Shown here in pieces: positions 8,671 to 17,019 of a DNA stretch of 64,000 nt (position 1 is the stretch's first letter; each line of letters starts with the position of its first letter). The DNA is from Companilactobacillus alimentarius DSM 20249 (GTDB lineage: Bacteria > Bacillota > Bacilli > Lactobacillales > Lactobacillaceae). A program made the translations under genes and the position numbers. Location: assembly GCF_002849895.1 (NCBI RefSeq), contig NZ_CP018867.1:2232001-2296000 (forward strand), read 5' to 3'. Below the pieces are notes generated by a model. The model did no database searches and was not told where the DNA came from. It saw only the letters and a list, made by a program, of their open reading frames with translations.

Positions 8671-10050
8671 ATGGCTGAAAAATTTGTTTTTAAACCAACT
8701 AAAATTGAACAGTTACAGGATAATTATGATGTGATTATTATAGGTTCCGGCGGAGCTGGCTTGACGAGTGCAATTCAAGCTTATGAATTAGGACTTTCGC
8801 CGGTAATTCTTGAAAAAATGGATAAAATCGGTGGCAATACCACACGTGCTTCTTCGGGGATGAACGCAGCTGAAACTTTTGTACAATTGAATCATAAAAT
8901 TGTGGATAGTTTTCAAGCTTTTTATGACGAAACCTTTGTTGGTGGCGGCAAGAAAAATAATCCAGAGTTATTGAAGTTTTTCACTGAGCATGGTGCATTG
9001 GCAATTGATTGGCTAGAAAAGCATGGCATTGAATTGGATGATTTGACGATAACTGGTGGTATGAAAACTATGCGCACGCATCGTCCTAGTTCAATGGCAC
9101 CAATTGGTGGATATTTAGTTACGGAATTGTTGAAATTGGTTAAAAAAGATCAAATACCGCTTTTTGATAAAATTAAAGTGGATAAGTTGTTGATGACTGA
9201 TGGAAAAATCTCTGGTGTTATTACAGACAAAGAAAAAGAGATACATGCCGGTGCAGTAATTCTAGCTACTGGTGGTTTTGGTGCGGGTAAAGACTTGTTA
9301 GAAAAATATCGCAATGATTTACTTAAATTAAAAACGACTAACCAGCCAGGTGCCACAGGTGATGGGATAAAATTGGCAAAAGCAATTGGAGCTAAGTTGG
9401 TCGATATGGATCAAGTACAAGTTCATCCAACTGTTCAACAGGATACGTCACATGCCTTTTTAATTGGCGAGGCCGTACGTGGCGAGGGAGCTATCTTGGT
9501 TAATAAACAAGGAGTGCGCTTTGTTAATGAATTGGATACGAGAAAGAATGTTACTAAGGCTATTGACGATTTAGGTGGTACGGGCGCTTACTTGATTTTT
9601 GATACCGGAATTAGAAAACGAGTTAAAGCAATTGAATTCTATGATCATGTTGGCTTGGTCGAATCTGGTCAAAATTTGTTAGAATTAGCGGATAAAGTTG
9701 GGTTTGATCCACAGACATTACAAATGACGGTGGATAAGTGGAATTTTGCGGTTGCTAAAAAAGATGACCTAGAATTTCATCGGACTACGGGGATGGACAG
9801 AAAAATAATTCAAGGTCCATTCTTTGCTATCCATATTGCTCCAGCCGTTCATTACACAATGGGTGGCGTTGCCATTAATCCACAGACGCAAGTTTTGAAT
9901 GAAAATAATCAAGTTATTAAAGGCCTGTTTGCTGCCGGTGAAGTGGTTGGCGGTTTGCATGGGAACAATCGTATAGGCGGCAATTCAATTGCTGAAACAG
10001 TGGTTTTCGGACGCCAAGCAGGTCAACAAGTTTTCAAGTATCTTCAATAA
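8671..10050 (+). CDS. Soluble FAD-dependent fumarate reductase (flavocytochrome c-type flavoprotein)
   Basis: 459 aa, a single FAD_binding_2 domain. The dinucleotide fold YDVIIIGSGGAGLTSA is at residues ~19-35, GGNTTRASSGMNAAE follows, and the C-terminal FAD contact block is GLFAAGEVVGGLHGNNRIGG. There is no heme-binding or FMN-binding domain, so it resembles the NADH-linked or soluble fumarate reductases of lactic acid bacteria rather than the membrane complex. Start ATG follows GAGGAGAAATAAG. Coupled with fumC, it would regenerate NAD+ while making succinate. The exact electron donor is unknown. Confidence 0.85.
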   Translation: MAEKFVFKPTKIEQLQDNYDVIIIGSGGAGLTSAIQAYELGLSPVILEKMDKIGGNTTRASSGMNAAETFVQLNHKIVDSFQAFYDETFVGGGKKNNPELLKFFTEHGALAIDWLEKHGIELDDLTITGGMKTMRTHRPSSMAPIGGYLVTELLKLVKKDQIPLFDKIKVDKLLMTDGKISGVITDKEKEIHAGAVILATGGFGAGKDLLEKYRNDLLKLKTTNQPGATGDGIKLAKAIGAKLVDMDQVQVHPTVQQDTSHAFLIGEAVRGEGAILVNKQGVRFVNELDTRKNVTKAIDDLGGTGAYLIFDTGIRKRVKAIEFYDHVGLVESGQNLLELADKVGFDPQTLQMTVDKWNFAVAKKDDLEFHRTTGMDRKIIQGPFFAIHIAPAVHYTMGGVAINPQTQVLNENNQVIKGLFAAGEVVGGLHGNNRIGGNSIAETVVFGRQAGQQVFKYLQ

Positions 10051-10055
10051 TGTGA

Positions 10056-10090
10056 AATCATGGTATCCATGCTAAAATGATTCTTTTTTT
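10056..10090 (+). terminator. Probable terminator after the fumarate reductase gene
   Basis: AATCAT and ATGATT pair around an inner ATGG/CCAT hairpin and are followed by seven Ts. The stem is weak, so confidence is modest. Confidence 0.5.
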
Positions 10091-10115
10091 AGTTGCATGT
10101 TTACCTTTGGATATA

Positions 10116-10181
10116 AAAAATCCCTTTTATGAATATCAGATGAATTTAATTATTTCATCTGACAATCATAAAGGGATTTTT
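10116..10181. terminator. Long bidirectional terminator
   Basis: AAAAAATCCCTTT-ATGA and a SAGATGAA-like inner arm pair with their complements up to 10181; the stem is over 20 bp with small bulges and is flanked by A and T runs. It serves the convergent gene pair. Confidence 0.75.
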
Positions 10182-10193
10182 GTATCTCGATTT

Positions 10194-10790
10194 CTAGAGC
10201 TTGTTTCTAGTCCGAGGCTTTTGTCCTAGTCTCGTAGACTTTACAAATACTTCTTTTCCAATAATATTTGAAATATCTGACACTATTTTATTAATATCAT
10301 TAGTATCATCGAATGCTGATAGATCAATATTTTTACCATTAGTCAGGGCGACATTAAAAAAATATTTGTCAGTGAAATCATTCAGCGCTGATCCAACGAT
10401 GTAGTAACTTGAATCTATAGCACCATTAGGACCTATTCCCTTTGGATCAGAAAGTCCTTTATTTTTTTTAAGCGAAATTGAATTTATATTATTGATATTA
10501 ATTGAAATGTTTTTAACAAAATGTGGAAAGAAAATTGCCGATATTCGTTTTCCAAAACTATCGTATTCACAATATTGGATGCCGTCTTTTGAAATCTCCC
10601 AGTAGCCAAAATATTTCTGAATGTTTATTGAGATAATGCTAGAAGCAATAATAATACTAAGTAAACCAAACATAATACCTATCAAAATGTTTCTTGAAAT
10701 CAGGAAACAAACTATGCCAATGCCAACTCCAATAATTAATGTTATCAACAGTGGAACATAGTTAATCTTTCTACCAAATCTTCTAATCAT
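10194..10790 (-). CDS. Membrane protein of unknown function, paralogue of the 39937-40500 protein
   Basis: About 198 aa. Two hydrophobic helices (residues ~15-60) are followed by a ~130-aa cytoplasmic or external domain containing YFGYWEISKDGIQYCEYDSF and a basic C terminus. I do not recognise the family. The region after the second helix aligns with the protein encoded at 39937-40500 (GGWRIDQTGLYYVDYDSW), including spacing to a following FFPH/YFPL segment, so the two are paralogues. The ATG at 10790 sits 8 nt after GGATGG; an ATG at 10802 is the alternative. It lies alone between terminators. Confidence 0.65.
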   Translation of the reverse strand: MIRRFGRKINYVPLLITLIIGVGIGIVCFLISRNILIGIMFGLLSIIIASSIISINIQKYFGYWEISKDGIQYCEYDSFGKRISAIFFPHFVKNISININNINSISLKKNKGLSDPKGIGPNGAIDSSYYIVGSALNDFTDKYFFNVALTNGKNIDLSAFDDTNDINKIVSDISNIIGKEVFVKSTRLGQKPRTRNKL

Positions 10791-10802
10791 TATTATCGCC
10801 AT

Positions 10803-11145
10803 CCTTTGATTTTTGATTAATATAAATAATTGAGAAGCAGTAAAATTTAAATGATTTAGATATTTATCAAATATGTATTATTGTTTTTTTGATGATCTAT
10901 CTAAATATATATTATCAGAAATAAAGGTGGGTAGAACATCTATACTATATTTACTTAAAAAGATAATTCCATCCAGGATTATCTTTTTTCAACAGAATTC
11001 TGAATAGTGGATTAATATTAATTGATTTTGAGAATGGAATTTGAAAAACGGCAGCCATGTTTTTTTTTATTAAAACAGTGTAGTAGAATGTATGATAACA
11101 AATTTAATAAAAATATTTTTGAAATATTTAAAACGGGGGGATCAA
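10803..11145. other. Intergenic region with an orphan terminator-like hairpin
   Basis: 343 AT-rich bases without a credible gene. AAAAGATAAT (10957-10966) pairs with ATTATCTT (10978-10985) and is followed by a T-run, a terminator with no gene in front of it. It may end a short leader RNA or a small RNA upstream of the antiporter. No other structure was recognised. Confidence 0.4.
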
Positions 11146-12315
11146 ATGAATTTTATCGGACCACTATGTCTTATTTTGATCACGACCACGATAGCGGGCC
11201 ATTTTGCTAATCGAATAGGAATTCCTGCCGTTATTGGTGAATTATTAGTAGGAATCGTTTTAGGACCGGCAATGCTTGATTGGATTAAGTTGGATAATTT
11301 AGTCACAGCATTTTCTGACATTGGTGTAGTTATTTTAATGTTTTTAGGTGGATTGGAAAGTGACTTGAAATTATTACGTAAGTATTTAAAGCCAGCAATC
11401 ATCGTGGCAGTTTCAGGAGTTATTTTGCCGGTAGTTGTCATGGGTGGAGTGACATATTTATTCGGTTTTTCATTTTTAGAAGCTTTATTTATCGGAGTAG
11501 TTTTTTCAGCTACATCAGTTTCTATCTCGGTGGCAGTTTTAAAACAATATCAGGCCTTATCAACTCGAGAGGGAGCAACAATTTTAGGAGCGGCAGTGGC
11601 AGACGATATTATTGGGGTACTTTTGCTATCTTTGATGATCAGTTTACTTGCTAGTCAAGGAATTCACGCAGGTTCAAGTCAACCGGGAATTTTATTTATT
11701 CTGTTAGAACAATTAGCTTTTTTCTGTGGAACCTTTTTGTTAGTAAAATGGATTGCGCCTTATTTAATGCGTTTGGGTGAACGTCTGATCGTTCCTTCAA
11801 GCGTGACGATTATGTCGATGATTATATGTTTGAGCATGGCTTGGTTGGCTAATTTAGTTGGATTAAGTGGAGCTATTGGAGCATTTTTCGCTGGAATAGC
11901 CGTTGCTAATACACCTTATAAACATATTTTAGCGGATCATGTAGAACCATTAGGAAATTCGATTTTTATTCCGGTTTTCTTCGTTAGCGTAGGTTTAAAT
12001 ATGACCTTGGATCATTTTTTGAGAAATCTAGTTTTAGTAGTCGTTTTGGTAGTGTTAGCTGCTTTAACTAAGTGGATTGGTTGTGGTTTAGGTGCAAAAC
12101 TGAGTGGATTTGATTCTCTAAGTAGTTCGGTAATTGGAACAGGTATGATTGCTAGAGGCGAGATGGGCCTCATAACAGCTCAGATTGGACATCAAGCAGG
12201 TCTTTTGAATAATACCGATTATTCGGCCATGATTTTAGTAATCATTTTGGTAACCTTAATTTCACCATTATTATTGAAACAGACGTTAAAGAAATCTTTA
12301 GCGATCAATAAATAG
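11146..12315 (+). CDS. CPA2-family monovalent cation/proton antiporter (KefB/NapA type)
   Basis: 389 aa with about 12 transmembrane helices and no C-terminal RCK/TrkA domain. Exchanges Na+ or K+ for protons across the membrane. The core motifs are IPAVIGELLVGIVLGP near residue 25, the AVADDIIG segment near residue 145 holding the two acidic residues expected for this family, and GMIARGEMGLI near residue 340. GGGGGGAT precedes the chosen ATG; an in-frame start at 11092 would add 18 residues but lacks a ribosome site. Ion specificity cannot be told. Confidence 0.85.
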   Translation: MNFIGPLCLILITTTIAGHFANRIGIPAVIGELLVGIVLGPAMLDWIKLDNLVTAFSDIGVVILMFLGGLESDLKLLRKYLKPAIIVAVSGVILPVVVMGGVTYLFGFSFLEALFIGVVFSATSVSISVAVLKQYQALSTREGATILGAAVADDIIGVLLLSLMISLLASQGIHAGSSQPGILFILLEQLAFFCGTFLLVKWIAPYLMRLGERLIVPSSVTIMSMIICLSMAWLANLVGLSGAIGAFFAGIAVANTPYKHILADHVEPLGNSIFIPVFFVSVGLNMTLDHFLRNLVLVVVLVVLAALTKWIGCGLGAKLSGFDSLSSSVIGTGMIARGEMGLITAQIGHQAGLLNNTDYSAMILVIILVTLISPLLLKQTLKKSLAINK

Positions 12316-12325
12316 AGTATATAAG

Positions 12326-12369
12326 AAGATTAATGTAGTAATTTGAATTTACTATGTTGATCTTTTTTT
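12326..12369 (+). terminator. Rho-independent terminator
   Basis: AAGATTAATGTAGTAAATT-type arm pairs with its imperfect complement ending GATCTT, followed by seven Ts, directly after the antiporter gene. Confidence 0.75.
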
Positions 12370-12415
12370 GTGTGTAATTTGATTAAAAAGGTTGATTTAC
12401 ACGTTAATTTAATAT

Positions 12416-12439
12416 ACTGTATTAGTGTAGTAGAACAGT
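12416..12439. promoter_or_regulatory. Candidate operator of the GntR-ABC operon
   Basis: ACTGT and ACAGT half-sites are separated by 14 bp just downstream of a TATACT and upstream of the regulator start. This would suit autoregulation by the YtrA-like repressor. Short arms make it tentative. Confidence 0.35.
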
Positions 12440-12452
12440 ATGGAGGAAAATG

Positions 12453-12827
12453 ATGGAGTATATCGACAATATCCCGATTTATCTTCAAATCAAAGAAATT
12501 TTGTATCATAAAATAATAACCCATGAATATGAATTAGGGTCACAATTGCCTTCGGTACGACAATTGGCAGTGTTATTTTCGGCTAATTCTAATACCGTTC
12601 AAAAGTCTTTAAAGGAAATGACTGAAGAAAAGATTATCATAACTCAACGTGGCAAGGGGAACTTTGTTACGACTGATGGGGATGTCATTGATAGATTAAG
12701 GAGTCAAATTGTGAAAAATACTTTAGACGAAACATATGATAAGTTGCATGCGTTAAAAATGAATGATAATGAAATAATTGCCAGCTTTATTAATTATGTT
12801 AAGGAAAGGACCAATTATCATGAGTAA
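12453..12827 (+). CDS. YtrA-subfamily GntR regulator
   Basis: 124 aa: an N-terminal GntR winged helix (IPIYLQIKEILYHKI, then LPSVRQLAVLFSANSNTVQ, wing QRGKGNFV) and a short helical tail of ~45 residues, the size and layout of the YtrA subfamily. These repress linked ABC transporter operons. Two ATGs are adjacent; the one at 12453 has the better spacing from GGAGG. The last codons overlap the ABC ATPase start by 8 nt, so the three genes form one operon. Confidence 0.88.
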   Translation: MEYIDNIPIYLQIKEILYHKIITHEYELGSQLPSVRQLAVLFSANSNTVQKSLKEMTEEKIIITQRGKGNFVTTDGDVIDRLRSQIVKNTLDETYDKLHALKMNDNEIIASFINYVKERTNYHE

Positions 12828-13530
12828 AATTTTAAAAATCAATAATTTAATTTATAGAAAAAATGGTAAAACAATTCTAAATCATATTAATTTAAATTTA
12901 GATAATGGAAAAATAGTTGGGCTGCTGGGGGAAAATGGTTCCGGTAAAACCACTCTAATGCGCTTGATTGCAGGTCTCAATGCTAGTAATGGCAAAATGA
13001 TTGCTGTTAATGGAGCAACCGCTCAAACAGAAATCAAGCGACAAGTCAGTTTCAGCGATGGTTTATTAGGATTCAATCGAAGTGAACGAATTAAAGATGT
13101 TGTTAATTTTTATATAAATGCTTATCTGGATTTTGATTTTGTTAAATATAGTAAAATTTCTAAATACTTAGGCTTAGATGAATCGAAGCGTTTGTCGAGT
13201 TTATCCACTGGGACTAAAGGAAAATTAGTCATTGCATTAGCACTATCGCGGAAAACTAAGTTATATCTGCTAGATGAACCATTAAGTGGAATTGATAGCA
13301 TGTCTCGAAAGAAGATAATCAGCAGTATTATCCAGTGGAAAGAAAATGATTCGACAATCATTATTAGTGATCACTATGTGACTGAGATTGCTAGTTTACT
13401 AGATGAAATTGTAATCATCAAAGATCAAACAATTTATGAAACTGACACAGTTGAAAATATTCAAGAAAAGTATCATTTAGGCGTTGAAGAATATTATGAA
13501 AAAGTTTATGAGGGAGGAATTACACGATGA
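12820..13530 (+). CDS. ABC transporter ATP-binding protein
   Basis: 236 aa, a single nucleotide-binding domain. Walker A GENGSGKTT is near residue 35, a slightly unusual signature LSTGTKGKL near 125, and Walker B LYLLDEPLSG after it. AAGGAAAGG precedes the ATG inside the upstream gene. It pairs with the permease that starts by ATGA overlap at its stop. The YtrA-ATPase-permease arrangement is typical of exporters induced by cell-wall antibiotics or peptides; the substrate here is unknown. Confidence 0.9.
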   Translation: MSKILKINNLIYRKNGKTILNHINLNLDNGKIVGLLGENGSGKTTLMRLIAGLNASNGKMIAVNGATAQTEIKRQVSFSDGLLGFNRSERIKDVVNFYINAYLDFDFVKYSKISKYLGLDESKRLSSLSTGTKGKLVIALALSRKTKLYLLDEPLSGIDSMSRKKIISSIIQWKENDSTIIISDHYVTEIASLLDEIVIIKDQTIYETDTVENIQEKYHLGVEEYYEKVYEGGITR

Positions 13531-14300
13531 GTGGTCTTAAAGGAATAAGTAAGAATTTAATATGGGAAAAATGTAAATTGGCAAATTGGATCTTAGTCAT
13601 CGACCTCCTTGTCATGGTTGTGATGGCTATTATCAATTTATTTATGAATGGATTTTCTAGCCTTAGAGAAATTCCTGCAATGTTTTTTACTAGTGTAGTG
13701 ATTGTTAATTTTATAAGTCTTATTTTATTAGCTAGAGTAAATGAACGAGTGTGGGTCAGCAATAATTACCGTCTCATTCCTATTTCTGAGACAAAATTAT
13801 ATTTAGGAAACTTATTAACGACTATTGGAGCAATGATTTATTTACAAATTATTGAGGCTATTTTTGCGTTGATTTGTAGTATTCCTAGTTTCATAAATGG
13901 CAGTTTCAGTGAATCCTTAGGCTTTTTTCCGTCCGAGACAAATGTTGTTGAATTAGCAATCCAATTCATTTTAGTATCGCTTTTGGGAACAATTCTATTG
14001 TGGTGTGGAATTACTCTAATTCATTTTGTTATTAATTGGATCAGTGGATTCTTACCATTTGGGAAGCAGAAATTTGTTCTATTTTTAGTCTATTTAGTTG
14101 TAATCCTCTTAGTGCTTTGGGCATTCAATTATATAACGGGTAATATTTTAATGATTATTTATAAAAATGGTCTTATTAATTCAATGGGAGAGATATCTTC
14201 TGCCATCTGGTTAACAATTGGTATTGAAGCCGTATGGATCGTTTGTTTAAGTGCTATAAATATTTATTTACTCAAACGTTGGATCGAACCGATCCATTAA
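13527..14300 (+). CDS. ABC transporter permease subunit
   Basis: 257 aa, six likely transmembrane helices and no large soluble domain. It overlaps the ATPase gene by 4 nt and ends the operon before a strong terminator. It has no close resemblance I can name beyond ABC-2 type permeases, and would form the membrane channel for the preceding ATPase. Confidence 0.75.
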   Translation: MSGLKGISKNLIWEKCKLANWILVIDLLVMVVMAIINLFMNGFSSLREIPAMFFTSVVIVNFISLILLARVNERVWVSNNYRLIPISETKLYLGNLLTTIGAMIYLQIIEAIFALICSIPSFINGSFSESLGFFPSETNVVELAIQFILVSLLGTILLWCGITLIHFVINWISGFLPFGKQKFVLFLVYLVVILLVLWAFNYITGNILMIIYKNGLINSMGEISSAIWLTIGIEAVWIVCLSAINIYLLKRWIEPIH

Positions 14301-14305
14301 ATTTA

Positions 14306-14355
14306 AAAAAAGCTCAGTGGTGATAACCTTGATGGTCGTCACACTGAGCTTTTTT
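14306..14355. terminator. Strong terminator (bidirectional)
   Basis: AAAAAAAGCTCAGTG and CACTGAGCTTTTTT form a long stem; it lies between the permease gene and the convergent aldo/keto reductase. Confidence 0.9.
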
Positions 14356-14394
14356 AGTGTGTAATGTTAATTAAGAATTTATATCTCGTTTTTA

Positions 14395-15264
14395 CTAATC
14401 ATTTTGTGTGGCATAAGTAGTTGAGTCTTTTAGAAATTTTTCATCGTCAGGATCAGCACCAACACGTTTATTACTATCAAGTTGAGCAATTTGATTCATT
14501 TCTTCAGAAGATAGATGAAAATGATAATTAAAGAGTTGTATGTTTTCTTGAATACGTTTTTCATGAGTTGATTTAGGAATAATGACTTCACCACGTTGAA
14601 TGTGCCAACGCAAAATAATTTGTGCAGGAGATTTCTGGTGATTTTGAGCAATTTCTTTAATTACGGGATCATCAATAACCTTATTGACCCCGCCACCAAG
14701 GGGACTCCATGACTCGTGAACAATATGATGTTCTTTCAAATATTTATGCAAATCGTTTTCTTGTAAGTAAGGATGAGTTTCGATTTGATCAACCATGGGA
14801 GCAATTGTAGCTGACTTCATCAATTGTTCAATATGATGAGCCTTGAAATTTGAAACCCCAATAGCTTTGATTTTTCCTTGTTTATAAAGATCTTCCATAG
14901 CACGCCAATTTTCTTCGAAGCCGGCAGCTGGCCAATGGATTAAATAAAGATCCAAATAATCTGTGTTTAACTTTTGTAAAGATCTGTTGAACTGTTCGAT
15001 TGTTTCGTCATACCTACGGATATTGTTCCAAATCTTAGTAGTAATGAACAAATATTTACGGTCAATTCCAAAGTCTTTGATAGCTTTGCCGACAGCTTCT
15101 TCATTATCGTAAAAACTAGCCGTATCAATGTGTCTATAACCACTTTCTAGTGCCCATTTGACACTGTTAGCAACCTCTTTATCATCCATTCTAAAAACAC
15201 CTAATCCCACTTGGGGAATTGTTACACCATTTGCTAATTCAATGTAAGGAATATTTGTAGCCAT
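14395..15264 (-). CDS. Aldo/keto reductase
   Basis: 289 aa, complete TIM-barrel NADPH-dependent reductase of the 2,5-diketo-D-gluconate reductase type. The catalytic tetrad is visible as Asp and Tyr in HIDTASFYDNE, Lys in ITTKIWN, and His in YLIHWP; the cofactor block IPKSTHEKRI is near residue 230. Reduces aldehydes or ketones in the cytosol. AGGAGGT lies 6 nt before the ATG. It is monocistronic. The physiological substrate is not predictable. Confidence 0.92.
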   Translation of the reverse strand: MATNIPYIELANGVTIPQVGLGVFRMDDKEVANSVKWALESGYRHIDTASFYDNEEAVGKAIKDFGIDRKYLFITTKIWNNIRRYDETIEQFNRSLQKLNTDYLDLYLIHWPAAGFEENWRAMEDLYKQGKIKAIGVSNFKAHHIEQLMKSATIAPMVDQIETHPYLQENDLHKYLKEHHIVHESWSPLGGGVNKVIDDPVIKEIAQNHQKSPAQIILRWHIQRGEVIIPKSTHEKRIQENIQLFNYHFHLSSEEMNQIAQLDSNKRVGADPDDEKFLKDSTTYATQND

Positions 15265-15381
15265 AAATTTACCTCCTATATTAATTTCATTATAGCGCTA
15301 GAGGAGTTTGATCGTGTAATTGGAAATAGAATTCATTTGTATATAAATTGTATAAAACATGTAAACATTATATTTTTTTAT

Positions 15382-15424
15382 TTTACAGAAAATTAATCGT
15401 TACTTTACATAGCTTTGTTAATCT
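15382..15424 (+). promoter_or_regulatory. Candidate Pho-box promoter of the phn operon
   Basis: TTTACA at 15382-15387 and 15404-15409 are 22 bp (two 11-bp periods) apart with a degenerate TTAATC at the midpoint. Nine nt after the last box is TAATCT (15419-15424), a possible -10. The pst promoter has the same 9-nt geometry, which suggests a shared phosphate-response regulator. Confidence 0.45.
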
Positions 15425-15466
15425 ATGGTTGTTCGAAAAAATGACAGAGAAAGTTGGAAGTTAGTT

Positions 15467-15496
15467 ATGAAAAAAGGGCGATTATTAACCGCTTTT
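15467..15496 (+). pseudogene. phnD: Severed 5' end of phnD (signal-peptide codons)
   Basis: ATG AAA AAA GGG CGA and following codons encode MKKGRLLTAF, a typical positively charged signal-peptide start. It stops at the IS boundary. Joined across the IS, with one TTT target copy removed, it reads in frame into FLGVF..LAGC of the downstream phnD, so this is the original start of that lipoprotein. Confidence 0.85.
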
Positions 15497-15521
15497 AAAG
15501 TGCTTCATAATTGTTAGACAA
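15496..15521 (+). repeat. IS left inverted repeat
   Basis: 26 bp, TAAAGTGC at the outer end and GTTAGACAA at the inner end; 21 of 26 positions match the right end. Confidence 0.85.
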
Positions 15522-15551
15522 GAAATCTAACAGTTATGGAGCGCTTTTTAT

Positions 15552-16085
15552 ATGGTTAAATACAGTTCAAAATTAAAGGCAGAAGTTGTTGGTGAATACC
15601 TCCAAGGTGGAACCAGCATGCAAAGTCTCTCAGAGAAACATAATTTACCTAAACGGCAAGTCAGTTTCTGGATTCAAAAATATCGCTTAAGCGGCGTAGA
15701 CTCGCTTAAGCGAAAAAAAACTAAACGAAGCTTTTCAGCTGAATTTAAAATTGATGTGATAAACTACTATCAAACTCATGATGAAACTTTAGCTGAAGTA
15801 TCCGCCAGATTTGATGTTAACAAGTGTCAGATTAGTTCCTGGAGAACGGCATTCAATAAACATGGCATAGAAGCCTTGAAGTCTCATCCGAAAGGCAGAA
15901 AATCCAAAGTGAAAAATGATAAAAAGAAATTACGTCATTTAATAAACAAGAATGAATTAGATCAACTTCGCGAGGAACTCGCAAAGAAGAATCAAGAATT
16001 ATATGACACAAAGTTGGAGAATGATATTTTAAAAAAATCAATGACCCTGTTCGGAACTTCAAAGGACGCAAAAAAACACAAATAG
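15552..16085 (+). CDS. IS150-type transposase OrfA
   Basis: 177 aa with two tandem helix-turn-helix domains (LSEKHNLPKRQVSFWIQKY and VSARFDVNKCQISSWRTAF) and a C-terminal leucine-rich coiled coil (LDQLREELAKKNQELYDTK) used for multimerisation. It recognises the IS ends. Near its stop is the run A AAA AAA C (16070-16077), a -1 slippery sequence; slipping there joins OrfA to OrfB. Confidence 0.92.
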   Translation: MVKYSSKLKAEVVGEYLQGGTSMQSLSEKHNLPKRQVSFWIQKYRLSGVDSLKRKKTKRSFSAEFKIDVINYYQTHDETLAEVSARFDVNKCQISSWRTAFNKHGIEALKSHPKGRKSKVKNDKKKLRHLINKNELDQLREELAKKNQELYDTKLENDILKKSMTLFGTSKDAKKHK

Positions 16086-16981
16086 TTGATCAGATCAGGG
16101 TAGAACAAGAGTCTCTTCCAAAAGCAGAACGGTATAAGATAGGCGATATTCTTAAGGCCATTGGACTTAAAAAGGCCACTTACCATGATGAGCGTAAACG
16201 TATCAAAAATCATGTAGATAAGTACAAAGATATAAAAACTGAAATATTAAAAATTACTGAAAGTGGAAAATGTCGTGGACGCCTAACCTACGGTTATCGT
16301 CGCGTACAAGAAGGATTAATTAAACTAGATATTCACATAGCAGATGCCGTAGCTCGTCGCTTGATGAATGAGTTAAATGTTCAAGTAAATCTTTATAATC
16401 GTCATAAAAATGGAAAGTATTCCTCATATAAAGGAACTGTTGGAAAGGTCGCACACAACATTTTACATCAACAGTTTAATGAAACTGAGCCCTTTAAAGT
16501 CCTGCATACAGATGTCACACAAGTTCGTTTAAGGGATAACGAATGGGCTTATGTTTCCGCAATTACCGACGAGGCAAGCAAAGAAGTTCTAGCGTTCCAA
16601 GTAAGTAATAGTCCCAATAGTAAATTAATTATGGATACATTAAATGAATTAACGACAGTTATACCTAAAGGAAGCAACCCAGTGATACATTCAGATCAAG
16701 GCTGGCATTATCAACTAAATTATTATACTGATAGGCTTTCTGAAGATGGATTTATACAGAGCATGTCTCGCAAAGGAAATTGTCTCGACAATGCGCCAAT
16801 CGAAAGTTTCTTTCATCTATTCAAAACAGAATGTCTCAATGGATTTCCACCTTGTAAAGATATGAAAGAATTTAGGAAACTTTCTAAGGAGTACGTCGAT
16901 TGGTTTAACAATCGACGCATCTCAAGAAAAACAAAAGGCATGACTCCCCGCGAATACAGGGAACATGCCTTATCAGCTTAA
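16070..16981 (+). CDS. IS150-type transposase OrfB (DDE integrase core), expressed by -1 frameshift
   Basis: About 303 residues open in the -1 frame from the slippery A-run to TAA at 16981. The rve/DDE core residues are visible: Asp in LHTDVTQ, Asp in IHSDQGWHYQ, Glu in APIESFFHLFKTE. There is no good start codon with a ribosome site at the head of the frame; the first ATG (16361) would lose the N-terminal part, so fused translation with OrfA is the likely route. The frame is free of stops, so the enzyme is probably functional. Confidence 0.9.
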   Translation, partial: KKTQIVDQIRVEQESLPKAERYKIGDILKAIGLKKATYHDERKRIKNHVDKYKDIKTEILKITESGKCRGRLTYGYRRVQEGLIKLDIHIADAVARRLMNELNVQVNLYNRHKNGKYSSYKGTVGKVAHNILHQQFNETEPFKVLHTDVTQVRLRDNEWAYVSAITDEASKEVLAFQVSNSPNSKLIMDTLNELTTVIPKGSNPVIHSDQGWHYQLNYYTDRLSEDGFIQSMSRKGNCLDNAPIESFFHLFKTECLNGFPPCKDMKEFRKLSKEYVDWFNNRRISRKTKGMTPREYREHALSA

Positions 16982-16993
16982 CAATATTCAATT

Positions 16994-17019
16994 TTGTCTA
17001 ACTTTTGTGTTGCACTTTA
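16994..17019 (-). repeat. IS right inverted repeat
   Basis: 26 bp complementary to the left end with five mismatches. Its sequence also forms the first codons (TTG TCT AAC ...) of a chimeric phnD frame. Confidence 0.85.

Larger units (their letters stand above)
15496..17019 (+). mobile_element. IS3-family (IS150 group) insertion sequence
   Basis: About 1,524 bp with orfA and orfB in the -1 relation. The 26-bp ends match at 21 positions: the left end reads TAAAGTGC...GTTAGACAA inward, and the right end is its complement. TTT flanks both sides (15493-15495 and 17020-17022), a 3-bp target duplication. Removing the element and one TTT restores the phnD reading frame exactly, which confirms the boundaries and shows a clean insertion. 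Both ORFs look intact, so it may be active and recent. Confidence 0.92.

Noticed and set aside
16361-16981. Truncated OrfB starting at ATG 16361
   Set aside because: The -1 frame is open back to the slippery run at 16070, so OrfB is full length through frameshifting.
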